Part shown: positions 25,224-35,051 of the stretch, piece after piece
Position numbering within the stretch: position 1 is the stretch's first letter
How the letters are laid out: each line of letters opens with the position of its first letter
Assembly: GCA_021203815.1 (NCBI GenBank)
Contig: JAJQAL010000022.1
Location: 62,617 to 98,239, forward strand
DNA: 35,623 bases
From: Coprobacillus sp.
Lineage (GTDB): Bacteria; Bacillota_I; Bacilli_A; RFN20; CAG-826
Direction: 5' to 3'
Program-made: the position numbers and the translations under genes
Notes under the pieces: model-generated
Databases searched by the model: none
What the model was told of the DNA's origin: nothing
What the model saw: the letters and a program-made list of their open reading frames with translations, nothing else

Positions 25224-27310
25224 TAGTCATCCTCCTCAAAAGTAGCGCTTTGCCCGCTTAATCTACTCCTAGGAGTGACTCTAATCGCATTGATATTATC
25301 CTCTAAGATAGTGATAAGCCTATCTACGACATCATCGATTGTTCCTTTAGTAAAGGTGGCCGCGGCACTAGAGTAGTGACCTCCTCCTCCAAGTTTTTCC
25401 GCGACAAACTGAACGTTAATCGTTCCGTCACTTCTAGCGCTCATTCTGATTTCTTTCTCCCCTGTCTTTCCAATAACAAAGACAGCATGATTTCCTTTCA
25501 TCGTAAGACATTGATCCGCGGCTTTCGCTAGCGTGGCGGTTTCATAGATCATAGAGGGGTCTCCCGCGGCGTAGACCACTCCTGGAACAGGAGTCTTAAG
25601 TCTCGACATAAGAGAGGAAACCACGGAGAACTCTTCATAGTCATCCTTAAGGAAGTCATCTGCGTTACCATTATCCGCTCCATACTCTTTAAGGATAGAA
25701 CAAGCATCAAAGGTAAGTAGCCCAGTCTTTTTGGACTTAAAGTAACGGGTGTCGAGGAAGATGCCGCTAAGCATAATCGTCGCCCATAGACTTGGAAGTT
25801 CCACTCTTGGGGAGAGGGAGCAGTATTTAATCATTTCGGCGACGATTTCGCAGCTTGAAGAAGCGCTTGAATCTATTTCACTAAGAACGGGACTATCAAT
25901 AATATCTTCTGATCTTCTGTGGTGATCAATAACCACAATCTTTGTAGCGGCATCCACTAAAGGTGGATGAAGGGTAAGAGATGGGCTATGGACATCGACG
26001 ACAACGAGAAGACTATCAGTGTTAAGCTCTTCCATGGCCTCTTTAGGGGTCATGATAAGACGGTTTAGGTCTTCTCTTGAGAAAGAGGAGTTAATAACGG
26101 CTTTCGTTTTTTGCTCGACGAGTTTGTTATCGATAACAATTCTAGACTCGACGGAGCATCTATCACATATCGCTTTAATACCGAGACACGCACCAAAAGC
26201 ATCTAGATCTAAAGCGGTGTGTCCCATGATAAAGACTTTGCTTCTACGTGAGGCGTTTATTAGGGTCACAAGGGTATCTGCGAGGACTCTAGTTTGCACT
26301 CTATTACGCTTCTCTTGAACTTCGGTTTTACCACCATAATACTCAACTTCTTGACCGTGCTGGTTAACAACGACTTGGTCACCACCTCTACTCATTGCCA
26401 TTTCAAGAGCGTCGTTAGCGAGATCGTTGAGTTTAACAAAGTCCTCTTCATATTCATAAGAGAGACCTTCATAGTTATAGGCAATACCAATGGAAATAGT
26501 AAGAGGAACGTTAGCGACGCTTCCTACTTCTCTTACTGTGTCCACAATGGTAAAACCTTCGGATTTTATCTTTTCAAAAGAGTCATAATCGAGGAATAAT
26601 GAATATGTATCATCTTTAATTCTACGAAGTAGAATTCGATTCTTTTTTGAATAATCAAAGATGATATTTTTAATACGGGTCACCGTATCGTTAAAGTCTT
26701 CCTCACCTCTGACGAGATCCTGATAATTATCGATACAGAGTAGACCCACGACTGGGCGTTTCTCTAGGCTTCTTTCGAGAGTGGTTTCAAAATCAGTCTC
26801 ATCTTTAAAAATCCATAGACCCGCTTCAGCGAGGTATTTAACGTCATAATTACGTGAGTTAATTAAAATCTTGGTTACTTTATCTGGAGACGGATTCTCA
26901 GTGAGTTCTTTTAAATCACCATGCCACTCAAGGATATTACTATCAATAATATCGATGTGACGGTCATTAAAGAGTTCATTAGTCCATAGGACCATGAAGT
27001 TTTCATCGGTTACCGCTAGACCTACCTGAGCAAAGTTATAAGCTTCTTGTATATCGCTTCCGATAATCTCCGCGGCTTTTAAATCAGTAGTGGATTTAAT
27101 TTTCCCAATCTTCCAGATACAGATCCACACCATAATGAAATCAAAGACAAATAAAACTGCCACGCCGATAATGATATACTCGCCTTTAATGCTATCCTCT
27201 AATCCCCAAGTATTTGTGAGATATAAAGCGGCAAAAACAGCGAGTAAAACAATCTCAACAATCGTGATAGTAAAGATAATGGCTCTTTGTCTAGTTACAA
27301 TGCGGTTCAT
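25223..27310 (-). CDS. gdpP: Cyclic-di-AMP phosphodiesterase GdpP (TM + PAS + degenerate GGDEF + DHH/DHHA1)
   Basis: about 695 aa; two N-terminal TMs, MGHTALDLDAFGACLG, VVDVHSPSL, VIDHHRR, GGGGHYSSAAATF. Start set to the second Met (MNRIV) because the first ATG overlaps a -10 TATAAT; the track lists 27319. Confidence 0.95.
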   Translation of the reverse strand: MNRIVTRQRAIIFTITIVEIVLLAVFAALYLTNTWGLEDSIKGEYIIIGVAVLFVFDFIMVWICIWKIGKIKSTTDLKAAEIIGSDIQEAYNFAQVGLAVTDENFMVLWTNELFNDRHIDIIDSNILEWHGDLKELTENPSPDKVTKILINSRNYDVKYLAEAGLWIFKDETDFETTLERSLEKRPVVGLLCIDNYQDLVRGEEDFNDTVTRIKNIIFDYSKKNRILLRRIKDDTYSLFLDYDSFEKIKSEGFTIVDTVREVGSVANVPLTISIGIAYNYEGLSYEYEEDFVKLNDLANDALEMAMSRGGDQVVVNQHGQEVEYYGGKTEVQEKRNRVQTRVLADTLVTLINASRRSKVFIMGHTALDLDAFGACLGIKAICDRCSVESRIVIDNKLVEQKTKAVINSSFSREDLNRLIMTPKEAMEELNTDSLLVVVDVHSPSLTLHPPLVDAATKIVVIDHHRRSEDIIDSPVLSEIDSSASSSCEIVAEMIKYCSLSPRVELPSLWATIMLSGIFLDTRYFKSKKTGLLTFDACSILKEYGADNGNADDFLKDDYEEFSVVSSLMSRLKTPVPGVVYAAGDPSMIYETATLAKAADQCLTMKGNHAVFVIGKTGEKEIRMSARSDGTINVQFVAEKLGGGGHYSSAAATFTKGTIDDVVDRLITILEDNINAIRVTPRSRLSGQSATFEEDD

Positions 27311-27380
27311 ATTTTTCATTATACAAAAAAATATGAAATATTTATAAAAGTTTTACATTATAAATAAATCATATTCATGT

Positions 27381-27406
27381 AAGAAATAGGATAAATCCTA
27401 TTTCTT
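27381..27406. terminator. Perfect 11-bp hairpin downstream of rpsR (candidate terminator; U-tract better on plus strand)
   Basis: aagaaatagga-taaa-tcctatttctt followed by tttaa on plus; minus-strand 3' flank is ACATG. Confidence 0.55.
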
Positions 27407-27411
27407 TTTAA

Positions 27412-27642
27412 TTAGTCTTCTACGAATGGGAGAAGGGCCATGATACGAGCAATTTTAATCGCCTTAGCAAGTTCACGTTGATGCTTAGCACAGGTGCCTG
27501 TGGCTCTACGAGGAGCAATCTTGCCGTTTGAGGTGATAAACATCTTAAGGAGTTCAACATCCTTATAATCGATATGCTCAATGTTATTCTTTTTGAAGTA
27601 ACAAACTTTTTTGTGTGGTCTTACTTTTTTATATGATGCCAT
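27412..27642 (-). CDS. rpsR: 30S ribosomal protein S18
   Basis: 76 aa; [63 protein letters not shown]. Confidence 0.97.
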   Translation of the reverse strand: MASYKKVRPHKKVCYFKKNNIEHIDYKDVELLKMFITSNGKIAPRRATGTCAKHQRELAKAIKIARIMALLPFVED

Positions 27643-27662
27643 GGTTATTTCCTTTCTTAGTT

Positions 27663-28097
27663 TTAGAATGGGAGATCATCATCTGCAAGATCTAGTGTAT
27701 CAAGAGATGATGAACTATCTGTGGACTCCGATGGAGTGTCATCAAAGGTGACGGTTTCTCCTTCACTAGGGACAGTGCCTTTTGGATCTAAGAACTGCAC
27801 ACTATCCGCATTAACTTCGAATGTGGTGGTGGTGGTGCCGTCATTTCTCGTGAACTTTCTTTGAACGAGACGACCTTCCACACCAACAAGGGAACCTTTC
27901 TTTGTGAAATTAAAGGTGGAGTCAGCAGTTTTATTAAAACACACAACAGGGATAAATGATGTGGTTTTATTGCCATCCTGGTCTCTTCCTCTATCATCAA
28001 CAGCGATAGTGAAGTTACAGACATTATTACCAGAATTTGCTTTTCTTAGCTCTGGGTCTTTAGTTAATCGACCCACAAGGACGATACGATTAATCAT
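27663..28097 (-). CDS. ssb: Single-stranded DNA-binding protein
   Basis: 144 aa; [35 protein letters not shown] and acidic tip DLADDDLPF. Confidence 0.97.
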   Translation of the reverse strand: MINRIVLVGRLTKDPELRKANSGNNVCNFTIAVDDRGRDQDGNKTTSFIPVVCFNKTADSTFNFTKKGSLVGVEGRLVQRKFTRNDGTTTTTFEVNADSVQFLDPKGTVPSEGETVTFDDTPSESTDSSSSLDTLDLADDDLPF

Positions 28098-28111
28098 TTT
28101 TATACCTCCGT

Positions 28112-28402
28112 TTATTCGTCAAGAAGAAGAACAATATGACGAAGGACGTTAGGATTAATCTTCACTAGTCTTGAAAATTCACTAGTGGCCTTCTCGTCCG
28201 CTGTAACATTTAAGACGACATAATATCCTTGTTTCTCTTTTTTGATTTCATAAGCAAGGTCTCTTAGTCCCATACTTTCATCGACTTTATTTACAGTTGC
28301 GCCATTCGATGTTAGTATCTCGGATAACTTGTTAATGAGCTCGCCACGAGCTTCTGGATTTAAATCAGCCTTTAAAATGTACATGATTTCATAGTTTCTC
28401 AT
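28112..28402 (-). CDS. rpsF: 30S ribosomal protein S6
   Basis: 96 aa; MRNYEIMYILKADLNPEAR...; first gene of rpsF-ssb-rpsR. Confidence 0.97.
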   Translation of the reverse strand: MRNYEIMYILKADLNPEARGELINKLSEILTSNGATVNKVDESMGLRDLAYEIKKEKQGYYVVLNVTADEKATSEFSRLVKINPNVLRHIVLLLDE

Positions 28403-28412
28403 TTGTACATAC

Positions 28413-28454
28413 CTCCCTATGGACTTCGGCTATACTCTGGTGTATAGCAGAGAG
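28413..28454 (-). promoter_or_regulatory. Candidate S6:S18-binding rpsF leader RNA
   Basis: Minus strand CTCTCT-GCTATAC-ACCAGA-GTATAGC-CGAAGTCCAT-AGGGAG: nested stems with CCG at the inner stem/bulge junction and the SD in the outer stem. Confidence 0.75.
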
Positions 28455-28478
28455 AATTATTGCTGAATAGCAATAAGT

Positions 28479-28507
28479 ATTATACCTAAGGTTAATAGGG
28501 GTGTAAA
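28479..28507 (-). promoter_or_regulatory. Sigma70-type promoter of the rpsF-ssb-rpsR operon
   Basis: TTTACA (28507-28502), 17-nt spacer, TATAAT (28484-28479). Confidence 0.85.
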
Positions 28508-28608
28508 GGAGAAAAAAGACATAAGTCATAAAGTCTTCCTACTTATATGTATTCTCTAAAATAGCGATTTTTGTGCAAAAAATTTTAACTTTTTTTCGAT
28601 AAATAAAA

Positions 28609-28631
28609 ATCCCTTCTCGATAAGAAGGAAT
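28609..28631 (-). terminator. Rho-independent terminator after lysS
   Basis: Minus strand ATTCCTTCT-TATCG-AGAAGGGAT followed by TTTTA. Confidence 0.85.
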
Positions 28632-28662
28632 TTATTTCAAAAACTCTGCAAAAGAGAAATAT

Positions 28663-30159
28663 TTACTCAGAAATTGGTTTCATCGTTGGAAAGAGAATAA
28701 CTTCCCTAATCGTAGGCTGATTAAGTAGAAGCATAACGAGTCTATCGATTCCTATGCCCACTCCTCCAGTTGGGGGCATTCCATATTCAAGAGCCTCAAC
28801 AAAATCAGTATCCATTTCGTTTGCCTCTTCATCACCATGCTTTTTCGCTTCGGCTTGTTCACGAAGTCTTTCTCTCTGATCGATTGGATCATTGAGCTCG
28901 GTATAAGCATTAGCATATTCTCTCCCGTTTATAAAGAGTTCAAATCTTTCTACAAATCGGGGATCTTTAGATTTTCTGGTAAGCGGAGAGGTCTCAATAG
29001 GATAGCAGTACACAAAGGTGGGCTGAATTAGTTCAGGAGCGCATAGCTCTTCAAAAAACTCATTCATAATATATCCGATTGTGTCTTTCTTAGGGTCCAC
29101 AGTAATACCATACTGATAGGCAAGTCGGTGCGCTTCATCTAGACTCGCCACAACTTCAAAATCGATTCCAGTTTTATCCTTAATGAGGTCATTCATTTTG
29201 ACCCAGCGGAACTTACTCTTAAAATCAATTTTAGTTCCTTGATAATCAATAATATCCGTGCCATTTATCTCCTTATTGACGGATTTTATGAGTCCTTCGA
29301 CGAGTTTTCGCATTCCCGCTAAATCTGAATAAGCTTCATATATTTCAATCGAAGTAAATTCAGGGTTATGGGCGTTATCCATACCTTCATTTCTAAAAAG
29401 GCGGCCTATTTCGTAGACTTTTTCCATTCCACCTACAATTAGGCGTTTTAAATTCAATTCCGTTGCAATTCTTAGATAAAAGTCTTTATCAAGGGTATTA
29501 TGATGAGTTACAAATGGACGAGCATTAGCGCCTCCAAGAATAGGGGAAAGAATAGAGGTTTCAACTTCAGTGAATCCTCTCTCATCGAGATAGTGCTGAA
29601 TGCTACGAATAATCTTTGGTCTATATAGAGCAACCTTTTTAGAACTCTCGTTCATTATGAGATCGAGATATCTTCTTCTCGTTCTTTCTTCAAGGTCCGT
29701 TAGGCCATGATATTTCTCCGGAAGTGGGTGGAGAGATTTTGTGAGGTGAGTGTACTTATTCACTCTAATGGTAAGCTCTCCCGTTTTAGTGCGGGTAACC
29801 ACTCCCTTAAGACCGACGATATCTCCGATGTCCGCAAGCTTAAATAGGGAGTAAGATTTCTCTCCCACATTATCAATAGAAATATATCCCTGGATGTTTC
29901 CAGTTAAATCCTGAATAGTTAAAAAGGAGGCTTTGCCCATTCTACGAATGGCCATGATACGACCGGCTACTGAAACAGTAAGTTTAAGTCTTTCAAGTTG
30001 CTCCTCAGTTTTATTTCCCGCAAGTTTGCGGATATCCTCACTATGATGAGTAACTTTATAGGCCTCACCATATGGAGACACACCAAAATCTTCGTACTTA
30101 GGGAGCTTCTCCCGACGAGCGATTTCTTGATCATTTAAATTTTCTGTTTCTTCTGCCAT
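28663..30159 (-). CDS. lysS: Lysyl-tRNA synthetase (class II)
   Basis: 498 aa; class II motifs (RRRYLDLIMN, FRNEGMDNAHNPEFTSIEIYEAY, PPTGGVGIGIDRLVMLLLN). Confidence 0.97.
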   Translation of the reverse strand: MAEETENLNDQEIARREKLPKYEDFGVSPYGEAYKVTHHSEDIRKLAGNKTEEQLERLKLTVSVAGRIMAIRRMGKASFLTIQDLTGNIQGYISIDNVGEKSYSLFKLADIGDIVGLKGVVTRTKTGELTIRVNKYTHLTKSLHPLPEKYHGLTDLEERTRRRYLDLIMNESSKKVALYRPKIIRSIQHYLDERGFTEVETSILSPILGGANARPFVTHHNTLDKDFYLRIATELNLKRLIVGGMEKVYEIGRLFRNEGMDNAHNPEFTSIEIYEAYSDLAGMRKLVEGLIKSVNKEINGTDIIDYQGTKIDFKSKFRWVKMNDLIKDKTGIDFEVVASLDEAHRLAYQYGITVDPKKDTIGYIMNEFFEELCAPELIQPTFVYCYPIETSPLTRKSKDPRFVERFELFINGREYANAYTELNDPIDQRERLREQAEAKKHGDEEANEMDTDFVEALEYGMPPTGGVGIGIDRLVMLLLNQPTIREVILFPTMKPISE

Positions 30160-30190
30160 GATTTTGTCCGTGTCTTAATTATAGTAAAAG

Positions 30191-31171
30191 TTAAAGACTT
30201 TTTCGATAATCTTTTATGATTCGCTTTAAATCATCATAAGTATTAACCTGACTAGAAAGAGCGGTTCTCATCGCTTTTGAGTTTGGAACATTACTAATAA
30301 AGTGTGGAGATATACTTCTAAACACTCTCATTCCAGTCTCCTCCCCTTTATCTTTACAGACCATTTTTCCAAGTTTTAAGCAAAGTTTTAACTGCTTTTT
30401 AATATTTGGGGAGGGGATTTTCTTTCCAGTCTTGAAGTAAGTATTAATCTGTTTAATTAGGTAAGGATTACCCACTCCACCACGGGCAATCATAAAGAAA
30501 TCTGGATGGATTAATTCATCAATTTTGATCACATCATCAAGGGTAAAAATGTCTCCACTTACGATGATAGGCACATTTGTTATCTTTTTTATGTCTTTTA
30601 GCTCTTCATAAAGAGGGGAACCAGAGTAAAGCATGGACTTCGTCCTAGCGTGGATTGCGATAAAATCCACACCCGCCTTTTCAGCTTCCTTAATGACCTC
30701 TTTATAGCTTAAATGTTCTTTATCCCAGCCCATTCTTATTTTGATAGATACTGGGGTATCGCAGGTTTTTTTGATTTCTCTAATAATGTCCCCAATTAGG
30801 ACTGGATCATTAAGAAGAGCGCTACCTGCGCCTGATTTAGTGACTTTTTCAACTGGGCATCCGCAGTTAATATCAATAAAAGCAAATCGTGGTTCTAGCT
30901 CTAAGGCTTTCCGAGCGGCTTCCGCCATATGGAAGGGGTCATGACCGAATAGCTGAAGCCCAATAGGCCACTCCTTATCATCGGTTTTTAGATAAGAAAG
31001 TGTCTCTTCGTTATCATAGATTATTCCCATATCTGAGACCATCTCAGTGTAGGAAAAGGCCACCTTATACTTTTCCATAAACTTACGGTATGAGTAAAAG
31101 GTATATCCCGCCATCGGGGCAAGGACAACCCGAGAAACTTTCTTTCTTTCTTCTACGATTAACTTTTTCAT
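30191..31171 (-). CDS. dusB: tRNA-dihydrouridine synthase (DusB-like)
   Basis: 326 aa; VVLAPMAGYT, IDINCGCPVEKVTKSGAGSALLNDP, VSIKIRMGWD, HARTKSMLYSG, GDIFTLDD. Confidence 0.92.
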   Translation of the reverse strand: MKKLIVEERKKVSRVVLAPMAGYTFYSYRKFMEKYKVAFSYTEMVSDMGIIYDNEETLSYLKTDDKEWPIGLQLFGHDPFHMAEAARKALELEPRFAFIDINCGCPVEKVTKSGAGSALLNDPVLIGDIIREIKKTCDTPVSIKIRMGWDKEHLSYKEVIKEAEKAGVDFIAIHARTKSMLYSGSPLYEELKDIKKITNVPIIVSGDIFTLDDVIKIDELIHPDFFMIARGGVGNPYLIKQINTYFKTGKKIPSPNIKKQLKLCLKLGKMVCKDKGEETGMRVFRSISPHFISNVPNSKAMRTALSSQVNTYDDLKRIIKDYRKSL

Positions 31172-31183
31172 AAGTATATAAAA

Positions 31184-31204
31184 ACCTAGTCCAAGGGACT
31201 AGGT
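31184..31204 (-). terminator. Rho-independent terminator after ftsH
   Basis: Minus strand ACCTAGTCC-CTT-GGACTAGGT followed by TTTTATAT. Confidence 0.9.
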
Positions 31205-31226
31205 AATTAATTTAAGTAAGATGAGA

Positions 31227-33521
31227 TTAGGCGTCTCCTTCGCTTGTTCCGCCTTCACTATCGTCTCCATTCTCATTAGCCTCTTCACTAGTTTCTTTTT
31301 TCGCTTTAGTGGAGGTAGATTTAGTGGATGAAGATTTAGAGGAAGTAGATTTCTTCGTGGATGAAGAAGATGTCTTCTTAGCGGCGGTCTTCTTCTCTTC
31401 TTTCTTTTCTTCCACAGCTGGAGTCACATAGGAAGAAGGAGCCGAGGTTGAATTAATAGTGATATCCTCTCCAGCAATCGGTGAAAGTTGAGCCTGGGCT
31501 GAAGGAGCGGATGGAGCGGGACTCGATTTCTGCTTAGGTTTTAAGTGACCCGTGGTCACGAGTTCATCAATTTCCTCCGCAGTAATGGTCTCTTTATCGA
31601 GAAGAGTATTAGCAATAAGAATGACCTGGTCCTTATGCGCGGTGAGGATGTCATAGGCCTCTTTATGAGCTTCATCAATAATCTTTCTAATCTCCTCATC
31701 AATCTTTAATGCGGTCTCTGTGGAGAAGTTCTTCTGGGTATTGGTGTAGTCTCTTCCAAGGAAGACCGAACCAGTATCGCTTTCATACTGGATAGGACCT
31801 AGGGATGACATACCGAGTTCTGTGACCATGGATCGAGCGATTTGCGTCGCCACTTCAATATCGTTTTGAGCGCCAGTAGAGATATCATCAAAGAAGATTT
31901 CCTCACTCGTTCTACCGCCCATATAACCTGCAATTCTCGCCTCAAGTTCTTTTTTAGTGAGGATGAAGCGGTCCTCTTCAGGACCCATACGGACGTGCCC
32001 ACCTGTGTTACCACGTGGGATGATAGTAATCTTCTGCACTTTATCAGAGTATGGGCAGTTAATACCCACAACCGCGTGACCCGCTTCATGGTAAGCCACA
32101 GTCTTTCTCTCTTGCTCTGTTAGAGCTCGGCTTGATTTTGCGGGGCCCGCAATTCGACGGTCAATAGCCTCGTCAATCATATCGAGAGTAATGCATTCTT
32201 TATTTTCACGAACCGCTAAGATAGCAGCCTCGTTCATGATATTTTCAATATCCGCTCCAGAGAATCCAACTGTTCTTCGAGAGAGGGCTTCAAAATCGAC
32301 ATCTGGTCCAATCTGTTTATTTCTAGAGTGGACCTTAAAGATTTCCTCTCTCCCTTTTCTATCTGGATAGCTAACCGTAATTTTTCTATCAAAACGTCCC
32401 GCACGGAGAAGAGCGGGATCAAGAACATCATCACGGTTAGTCGCGGCAATAACAATAATTCCAGAGTTATCAGAGAATCCATCCATCTCCACTAAAAGTT
32501 GGTTAAGGGTTTGCTCTCTTTCATCGTTACCGCCACCAAGACCAGCGCCTCTTTGACGTCCAACCGCATCGATTTCATCGATAAAAACAAGACATGGAGC
32601 GTTTTGCTTCGCCGTCTTAAACATATCACGCACACGTCCAGCGCCTACACCTACGAACATTTCGACGAAGTCGGAACCACTAACGGAATAGAATGGAACC
32701 CCTGCTTCTCCAGCAACGGCTTTGGCAAGGAGCGTCTTTCCACATCCTGGAGGACCTACTAAAAGGATACCTTTTGGTAGTTTAGCCCCAAACTTGACAT
32801 ATTTCTTAGGTTCCTTCAGGTAAGAAACAATCTCTTCCATTTCATACTTCTCTTCATCGCATCCAGCGACATCAGAGAATCTGACTTTTGAAGATGTTTC
32901 CTTCCTGGCCCTAGACCGGTTAAACTGCATGGCTTGGTTATTAGATGCATTCATTGACCTCGACATACGGGAAAAGAGCCACACAAAGATGAGGATGGTG
33001 ATGAGCATAATGATAATAGTGGGTCCCCATGACTCCCAGAAGGTAGTGGTGTAAGCATCTGCTACACTATAGTCAAGGGATTCAGCATTATGTTTCTCCA
33101 TGACGAGATTAGAGATTGTGGTCTTATCGGTTGTCACGGGGTTATTTGTAAATGTATCGGTGTATGTGTATTCGAATTCTTCGTTATAGTAGGTTTCCCA
33201 GCTACATCTATAAACAAACGATCTCGAGGTTGAGGTTGTCGTGGTCTCGGTATATTTTCCTTCAATTACCACGATGGTTTGTTCTTTAGGCGTTTCAGTT
33301 ACTTCGGTAATGCGCCCATCCATGAGATACTGGATGAATGTATTAGTATCTAATACAACAGCGGAACTACTGGTAGCTAAGAAGAACCAAATTAGTAAAC
33401 CAATAATGACGATGATAATAATAAAAACGATGATAAAAGAACTAGAGAAACCTTGTCTCTGACCGTTTCCAGTGCCGTTACCATTATTTTGATTTCTGTT
33501 GTTGTTATCGTTATCTGGCAT
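31227..33521 (-). CDS. ftsH: ATP-dependent zinc metalloprotease FtsH
   Basis: 764 aa; [35 protein letters not shown], second region of homology, HEAGH zinc motif. Confidence 0.97.
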   Translation of the reverse strand: MPDNDNNNRNQNNGNGTGNGQRQGFSSSFIIVFIIIIVIIGLLIWFFLATSSSAVVLDTNTFIQYLMDGRITEVTETPKEQTIVVIEGKYTETTTTSTSRSFVYRCSWETYYNEEFEYTYTDTFTNNPVTTDKTTISNLVMEKHNAESLDYSVADAYTTTFWESWGPTIIIMLITILIFVWLFSRMSRSMNASNNQAMQFNRSRARKETSSKVRFSDVAGCDEEKYEMEEIVSYLKEPKKYVKFGAKLPKGILLVGPPGCGKTLLAKAVAGEAGVPFYSVSGSDFVEMFVGVGAGRVRDMFKTAKQNAPCLVFIDEIDAVGRQRGAGLGGGNDEREQTLNQLLVEMDGFSDNSGIIVIAATNRDDVLDPALLRAGRFDRKITVSYPDRKGREEIFKVHSRNKQIGPDVDFEALSRRTVGFSGADIENIMNEAAILAVRENKECITLDMIDEAIDRRIAGPAKSSRALTEQERKTVAYHEAGHAVVGINCPYSDKVQKITIIPRGNTGGHVRMGPEEDRFILTKKELEARIAGYMGGRTSEEIFFDDISTGAQNDIEVATQIARSMVTELGMSSLGPIQYESDTGSVFLGRDYTNTQKNFSTETALKIDEEIRKIIDEAHKEAYDILTAHKDQVILIANTLLDKETITAEEIDELVTTGHLKPKQKSSPAPSAPSAQAQLSPIAGEDITINSTSAPSSYVTPAVEEKKEEKKTAAKKTSSSSTKKSTSSKSSSTKSTSTKAKKETSEEANENGDDSEGGTSEGDA

Positions 33522-33607
33522 AAAAGACCTCCTTCCCCAGGTCTATTCACATCGTGAAAACTATTTTATACCTTTTTAAATAAATTTAAAAGCGTTTTAG
33601 GAACTGC

Positions 33608-34831
33608 CTATATCTTGACATAAAAATAATCAGATTCAGTGGGAGTAAAATCCTTCTGGTAACGAGGAATATAAATAGCCTTGCCCTCACTATTAATAAC
33701 AATTGGCCAGATGGGTCGATATTTAAGAGGCATCTTCCAGTCGATATATAAACGTGACACTTTAACCTGGTAGTCACTCACCCTCACTAAATCGTCGCCA
33801 CTTGCATTACGAATAGTAAGTGGATAGTCAGTAGAGGACACGCTAAATTTATTATTATGGAGAAGATCAAAATGGAAGTAAGGAGTGTCTACAACTTGGG
33901 GCATAGAAATAACATAAGAATAGGAGATGCGTTTATCGATATAAAAACGGCATTCTCCATATGACTTTTCAAAGCAAATCTCCCCTAGATTGATGCAAAT
34001 ATTAGGTTTTTTACTGAGTAACGCTTTGTTTATATTGGTCGCCGTTTTGCGGGATAAAGCGTGATAAGTCTGAGTTTCATTTAAGAGGATTATAAGAGCG
34101 TTTTGAAGCTGATATTCATCTAATGTGAGAAGGGTATCTACACTATGAAGGTCAAGATTCTTAAGACTATTTATTAGCTTTAAATGCACGCTATTTTTAG
34201 CGTTTATCTCGCTAAGAATTTCGTCTCTTCTTGCCCTATCCATATCGCTAACAACTTCGCGCCTGTATTTATTTCTTTTGTAGGTAATATCACTATTAGT
34301 GATATCAATAGCATATGGAATTTTATGAGAATCACAAATATCAAGAAGCTCCCTTTTTGTGTAGCTTAGAAGCGGACGAATTATAGTCATATCCTGATAT
34401 GATGAGACACTTCTTAAACCATAATAATCGACAATCGCGCCTCTATCACATTGGAGAAAATAGGTTTCAATTAAGTCGTCTTCTTGATGGGCAATAAGCA
34501 CTCCATCGTAGCCGTTTTCCTTAGCTAAATCTAAGAAGAAATTATAACGAATTAGTCGGCACGTTCCTTCAATATTATCTGTAATTGCGCCGTTTTCGAC
34601 TTCTTTTACATAAAGAGGGATTTTATATTTTTTACAGACTTTTCGAAGAGATTTTTCTTCCTCATCTGACTCCTCTCTTAGGTGATAATTGACGTGAGCA
34701 ACATCAAAGGAATAACCATCATTTACTAGAAGGTAGAAAAGAGCCATCGAGTCAGGGCCATAGGAACAGGCTAATAAATAATGAGCATCCTTACTTAGGT
34801 AATTAGCTAGGTTCTTATTCTTTTCTGACAT
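33608..34831 (-). CDS. tilS: tRNA(Ile)-lysidine synthase
   Basis: 407 aa; YLLACSYGPDSMALFYLL PP-loop, HVNYHLREESDEEEKSL, HQEDDLIETYFLQ. Confidence 0.93.
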   Translation of the reverse strand: MSEKNKNLANYLSKDAHYLLACSYGPDSMALFYLLVNDGYSFDVAHVNYHLREESDEEEKSLRKVCKKYKIPLYVKEVENGAITDNIEGTCRLIRYNFFLDLAKENGYDGVLIAHQEDDLIETYFLQCDRGAIVDYYGLRSVSSYQDMTIIRPLLSYTKRELLDICDSHKIPYAIDITNSDITYKRNKYRREVVSDMDRARRDEILSEINAKNSVHLKLINSLKNLDLHSVDTLLTLDEYQLQNALIILLNETQTYHALSRKTATNINKALLSKKPNICINLGEICFEKSYGECRFYIDKRISYSYVISMPQVVDTPYFHFDLLHNNKFSVSSTDYPLTIRNASGDDLVRVSDYQVKVSRLYIDWKMPLKYRPIWPIVINSEGKAIYIPRYQKDFTPTESDYFYVKI

Positions 34832-35051
34832 AACCGATTAGCTCCTTACCATTTTCAAGTTTTTCAATCTGGACCACAAATTCTCTTATAGACGACCCCA
34901 CGACTAAAGAAATAACATCGCCGTCTTTAAGTTCAAGGGAGGGTTTACCTACTTTCCCATTAACTAAGACTTTTCCACTATCACAGAGTTCTTTAGCGAC
35001 TGTTCTTCTTTTGAGGATTGTGCTTTTCTTTAAGAATGCATCTAATCTCAT
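34815..35051 (-). CDS. rqcP: S4-domain RNA-binding protein (RqcP/YabO/Hsp15 family)
   Basis: 78 aa; MRLDAFLKKSTILKRRTVAKELCDSGKVLVNGKVGKPSLELKDGDVISL; located between mfd and tilS. Confidence 0.88.
   Translation of the reverse strand: MRLDAFLKKSTILKRRTVAKELCDSGKVLVNGKVGKPSLELKDGDVISLVVGSSIREFVVQIEKLENGKELIGYVRKE

Noticed and set aside
33546-33558. TTCAC-ATC-GTGAA as a CIRCE heat-shock operator
   Set aside because: Does not match the CIRCE consensus TTAGCACTC-N9-GAGTGCTAA; kept only as a small palindrome note.
33522-33607. Missing hpt between tilS and ftsH as evidence of a deletion
   Set aside because: hpt is commonly placed there in Bacillus, but its absence is not unusual in other lineages and may simply be relocation.
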